NCBI GenBank assembly: GCA_964496595.1
Contig: CAZCAI010000029.1
Span: 1 to 34,315, forward strand
Source of the DNA: JAAAOZ01 sp964496595
GTDB taxonomy: Bacteria > Chloroflexota > Anaerolineae > B4-G1 > SLSP01
Reading direction: 5' to 3'
Length of the DNA stretch: 34,315 nucleotides
In this document: piece by piece, positions 31,727-34,315 of the stretch
How positions within the stretch are numbered: the first letter of the stretch is position 1
How the letters are laid out: the number at the start of each line of letters is the position of its first letter
Program-made: the position numbers and the translations under genes
Notes under the pieces: generated by a model
Database searches by the model: none
What the model saw: the letters and a program-made list of their open reading frames with translations, nothing else
What the model was told of the DNA's origin: nothing

Positions 31727-34198
31727 TTACGGAATACTCCCTTCGGCTTCTAACCGTTCGTAGATGGCCTCGCGATGGATCATGTTCTGCACGTGGCCGA
31801 CGACCTGGAGATTCATCGCCGCGACTTGATGGGCGAAGCGGACGCAGGTGGCCCAGGGTTTGCCGTCCAAGTGGGCGACCAACAGCGCGCCTAAGAAGGC
31901 GTCGCCGCCGCTGGTGACGTCGTCCACCTCGACCATCGGCAGCGGCCCGATGTGCTCGACGCTCTCGCCATCCGAGATCGTGACGATGCCGCCGCTGCGC
32001 GTGAAGATCACCACCTCGGCGCCTAAGTCGTGGAAGGTCGCCAGGCTCTCGGCCTCCAGATCCTCATCTTCCATATTGTAATCGAAGAGTTGGCGGGCAT
32101 CCTCCAGCGAGGGCTTGACGATGGTCACGTAGGGCATAATTTGGGCCAGCACCTCCCAGGCCTCGTCCTTGTCCGGCCAGACGCGCGGGTTATAGTTGGG
32201 ATCGAAGCTCACGATTTTGCCGGCGCGCTGGGCCAATCGCAACGCCCGGCGGATCGCGGCGCGCTGTGGTTCCCTGGAGAGCGCGAAGCAGGAGGTGTGG
32301 ACGATCTGGGCGCGATCAACCAGCGCCTCGGGGACCTCACGGAAATTGAGCAGTGCATCCGCGCCGCGATTAAGTTGGAAATCGGGGACGCTGATCGTCC
32401 GGCTGATGAAGACCGTCGTGGTGGGCAGCTCCGCGGTTTTGGAGAGCGCTTCGGTGCTGACGCCGTGATGCTGGAGCTTCCCTTCCAGGAATTCGCCGAA
32501 GCGATCCTCGCCGACTTTGGTGAGCACCGCCGACCGGCGCCCCAATTTCGCGACGTAGAGCGCCACGTTCGCGGGCTGGCCGCCCAGATAGCGACGGAAC
32601 TCCTCGGCGGTCCGTAACGAATTGACCCTGGCATGGGAGATAAAATCCACCACCGTCTCGCCCACGGCTAACACATCTAACTTGAAGTAGAAATCATCCA
32701 ATTCTTCTACCGTGATTTCTTTTTCCGGCGTCCCTTCCTGGAAATAGGGATGGATGGGCAAGAAGTATCGGGACTCAGCGGCGAGGCATGGCTCGTCTTC
32801 GCCCGCTTCGAGACCGGAGCAGCGCTCCTTGATGGCGTGCAGGTAGCCTTCCGCCGTGCGCTGCCAGGTGTAGCGCGAAAGGACGCGCTGATAGCCCGCC
32901 TCCGCGTAGTGCTCCCACGTCTCCTCGTCGCTCACCAGCTTGTACAGCCCCGCGCTGACCTCCTGCGGGTCGGTCGGATCGACTAAGACGCCGTACTCCT
33001 CGTCGCCCTCGCGGAGGCTCTCGGTCGGCCCGCCGAACTTGGTGACGACGGCGGGTAGCCCGGCGGCGATGGCTTCCAAGGGCGCCAGTCCAAATGGCTC
33101 GTAGAGCGCAGTCAGGCAGAAGACGGAGCGCAACTCAGAGAAGAAGCGATAGCCGGCGGCTAAGGCGCCTTGTCCCGTCAGCGCGAAGATCGAGATCTCG
33201 CCGCGCAGTTCTTTCTGCTCCACCACTTCCATGATGTTAGCTAAGACCGCGCGCTCGCCCTCGCCGGCCTTCTGATAGCCAGCCAGCGGATTATCTAAAT
33301 AAGCCGTGACAATCACCAGATTGGCGCGCTGACGCAACTCTGGGCTGCTGGCGAATGCCTTCACCAAACCCAGGTGATTCTTCTTGGGATCGAGGCGGCT
33401 GGAGGCGACGATGCAGGGCAAGTCGCGGCGGTCGGGATCGAGGTCGCGCGCCAACATCTCGCGGATGTGGCGATGGATCGCGTCTTCCTGCTCGTAGGTC
33501 GCGTCCCGATCAAAGATGTGCATCGCGACGCCGGGCGGCACGACGGCGAAGCGCTCATCATCGGTCGGATCGACCGCGCCGCGATAGGCGTTGTGTGAGT
33601 ATTGGCTGTAGCGCTCCTGCGAGGTGCTGGTTATGTTGACCAGCGAGCGGTTCATCGCCAGGCGCTCGGCCACGATGCGGCGCGCGAAGTGATAGTGCTC
33701 GTCGAATTCTGCGATGTTCTCGCGCGTGATGTGGAGCTTGTCCATCTTCTGCGCGCCGAGCGAGTGGGCCGTGAACGTGAAGGGAATGCCGGACGCATCC
33801 GAGATCAAGACGGCGCACAGGCCGCCATCGCCGTAGTGGGCGGTCAGCGCGTCGGGATAGCGGCCTTCATCCTGGTAAAACTCCAGGATGTTGGGCGCCC
33901 ACTCGCGCACCAGATGCGGCCACAACAACTCCTTGCGCAGGAATTCTTTCGGGCCGGCCGGCAAGCGGACGATGCGGACATTCTCCACGCCGGGGTAGGC
34001 GTCGAACGGCTCGGCAAACTCCGGCCATTGCGGATCGATGATCTGTCGGGTGAGAATATCGACTGTGTGGCCCATCTCGGCCATCGCGATGGCTAACTGC
34101 TTCACATAGACCAACTGCCCGCCGAAGTCCGGGTGCGCGGTCAGGTAACTATCCTGGGGATCAAAGTTGCCTTGAGGGTTCAAAAATGCGATGTGCAT
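31727..34198 (-). CDS. Sucrose-phosphate-synthase-like GT4 fused to a PfkB kinase domain
   Basis: 823 aa. Residues 1-460 are a GT4 glycosyltransferase of sucrose synthase/SPS type: GGQLVYVKQLA (26-36), TAHSLGAQKMDKL (143-155), donor-phosphate Arg268 and Lys273 (SSRLDPKKNH) and the E367-x7-E375 motif (YEPFGLAPLEA). Residues 505-815 are a PfkB kinase whose anion-hole motif reads TSGGD (762-766) instead of TGAGD; the catalytic Asp766 is kept. Plant and cyanobacterial SPS often carry a sucrose phosphatase-type HAD domain instead. A kinase domain could supply fructose-6-phosphate to the SPS domain or remove fructose released by sucrose cleavage. ATG 34198 follows GGAGG. Direction of reaction is not decided by sequence. 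Confidence 0.88.
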   Translation of the reverse strand: MHIAFLNPQGNFDPQDSYLTAHPDFGGQLVYVKQLAIAMAEMGHTVDILTRQIIDPQWPEFAEPFDAYPGVENVRIVRLPAGPKEFLRKELLWPHLVREWAPNILEFYQDEGRYPDALTAHYGDGGLCAVLISDASGIPFTFTAHSLGAQKMDKLHITRENIAEFDEHYHFARRIVAERLAMNRSLVNITSTSQERYSQYSHNAYRGAVDPTDDERFAVVPPGVAMHIFDRDATYEQEDAIHRHIREMLARDLDPDRRDLPCIVASSRLDPKKNHLGLVKAFASSPELRQRANLVIVTAYLDNPLAGYQKAGEGERAVLANIMEVVEQKELRGEISIFALTGQGALAAGYRFFSELRSVFCLTALYEPFGLAPLEAIAAGLPAVVTKFGGPTESLREGDEEYGVLVDPTDPQEVSAGLYKLVSDEETWEHYAEAGYQRVLSRYTWQRTAEGYLHAIKERCSGLEAGEDEPCLAAESRYFLPIHPYFQEGTPEKEITVEELDDFYFKLDVLAVGETVVDFISHARVNSLRTAEEFRRYLGGQPANVALYVAKLGRRSAVLTKVGEDRFGEFLEGKLQHHGVSTEALSKTAELPTTTVFISRTISVPDFQLNRGADALLNFREVPEALVDRAQIVHTSCFALSREPQRAAIRRALRLAQRAGKIVSFDPNYNPRVWPDKDEAWEVLAQIMPYVTIVKPSLEDARQLFDYNMEDEDLEAESLATFHDLGAEVVIFTRSGGIVTISDGESVEHIGPLPMVEVDDVTSGGDAFLGALLVAHLDGKPWATCVRFAHQVAAMNLQVVGHVQNMIHREAIYERLEAEGSIP

Positions 34199-34218
34199 AT
34201 CGAGGCCTCCTCTTTGGG

Positions 34219-34273
34219 GAATTTAGAATTAAGAATTTAGAATTAAGAATTTAGAATTAAGAATTTAGAATTG
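34219..34273. repeat. AT-rich tandem repeat upstream of the sucrose enzyme gene
   Basis: Nearly four copies of a 14-bp unit GAATTTAGAATTAA, itself two related heptamers, starting 21 bases before the gene's ATG (in the transcript leader or promoter). Just beyond, 34279-34292 (CCTTGCAAAGGTTG) matches 13 of 14 bases of the inverted end of the repeat pair at 4135, so another copy may begin at the window edge. Confidence 0.85.
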
Positions 34274-34315
34274 GGTATCCTTGCAAAGGTTGCGTCGTAG
34301 AGTTGTAAGATTTTG

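Overview
The window (34.3 kb, mostly GC-rich, with a few AT-richer islands) looks like a chromosomal segment of a Chloroflexota bacterium, probably Anaerolineae-like. That placement is an inference from gene content: a 7TM/GAF/PAS histidine kinase, a class III cyclase module of the type usually fused to ATPase/TPR regulators, a UPF0175/DUF3368 toxin-antitoxin pair, a PbpC/alpha-2-macroglobulin pair, and short tandem repeats in several intergenic regions. There is no rRNA or tRNA gene, no CRISPR array, and no intact insertion sequence.

Layout. 1-1.4 kb (+): degV and a small YgiT-type zinc-finger gene, ended by a strong terminator. 1.4-4.0 kb (-): the copper ATPase copA with a palindromic promoter. 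4.1-7.0 kb (-): uvrB with a complete class III adenylate cyclase domain fused to its N-terminus, followed by a structured tandem 98-bp repeat and a terminator. 7.1-9.1 kb (-): a GT39-like membrane glycosyltransferase. 9.2-11.1 kb (-): an AT-richer island with a UPF0175/DUF3368 toxin-antitoxin pair and an Rpn-family nuclease. 11.3-12.2 kb (+): a metallophosphoesterase. 12.3-24.8 kb (-): an envelope block of penicillin-binding protein PbpC, a large sensor histidine kinase, and a 2033-aa alpha-2-macroglobulin with an intact thioester. 24.8-34.2 kb (-): a carbohydrate block of GHMP sugar kinase plus sugar-phosphate nucleotidyltransferase (overlapping ATGA), trehalose synthase treS, a fructokinase-like PfkB, and a sucrose-phosphate-synthase-like glycosyltransferase fused to a second PfkB domain. 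This block is interrupted at 28.8-30.5 kb by an AT-richer HigB/HigA-ImmA toxin-antitoxin-like pair with a clear promoter and operator.

How the genes work together. The PBP, kinase and macroglobulin suggest envelope synthesis, sensing and protease defence. The right-hand block suggests making or salvaging NDP-sugars and the non-reducing disaccharides trehalose and sucrose, as compatible solutes or reserves. The most unusual object is the cyclase-UvrB fusion: all six canonical catalytic positions of an ATP-specific class III cyclase are present in front of a full-length UvrB, so cAMP signalling may be physically tied to nucleotide excision repair. The window also holds several independent arrays of 7-bp (once 8-bp) tandem repeats, mostly next to genes, and a three-copy REP-like element lying 3' of minus-strand genes or between genes.
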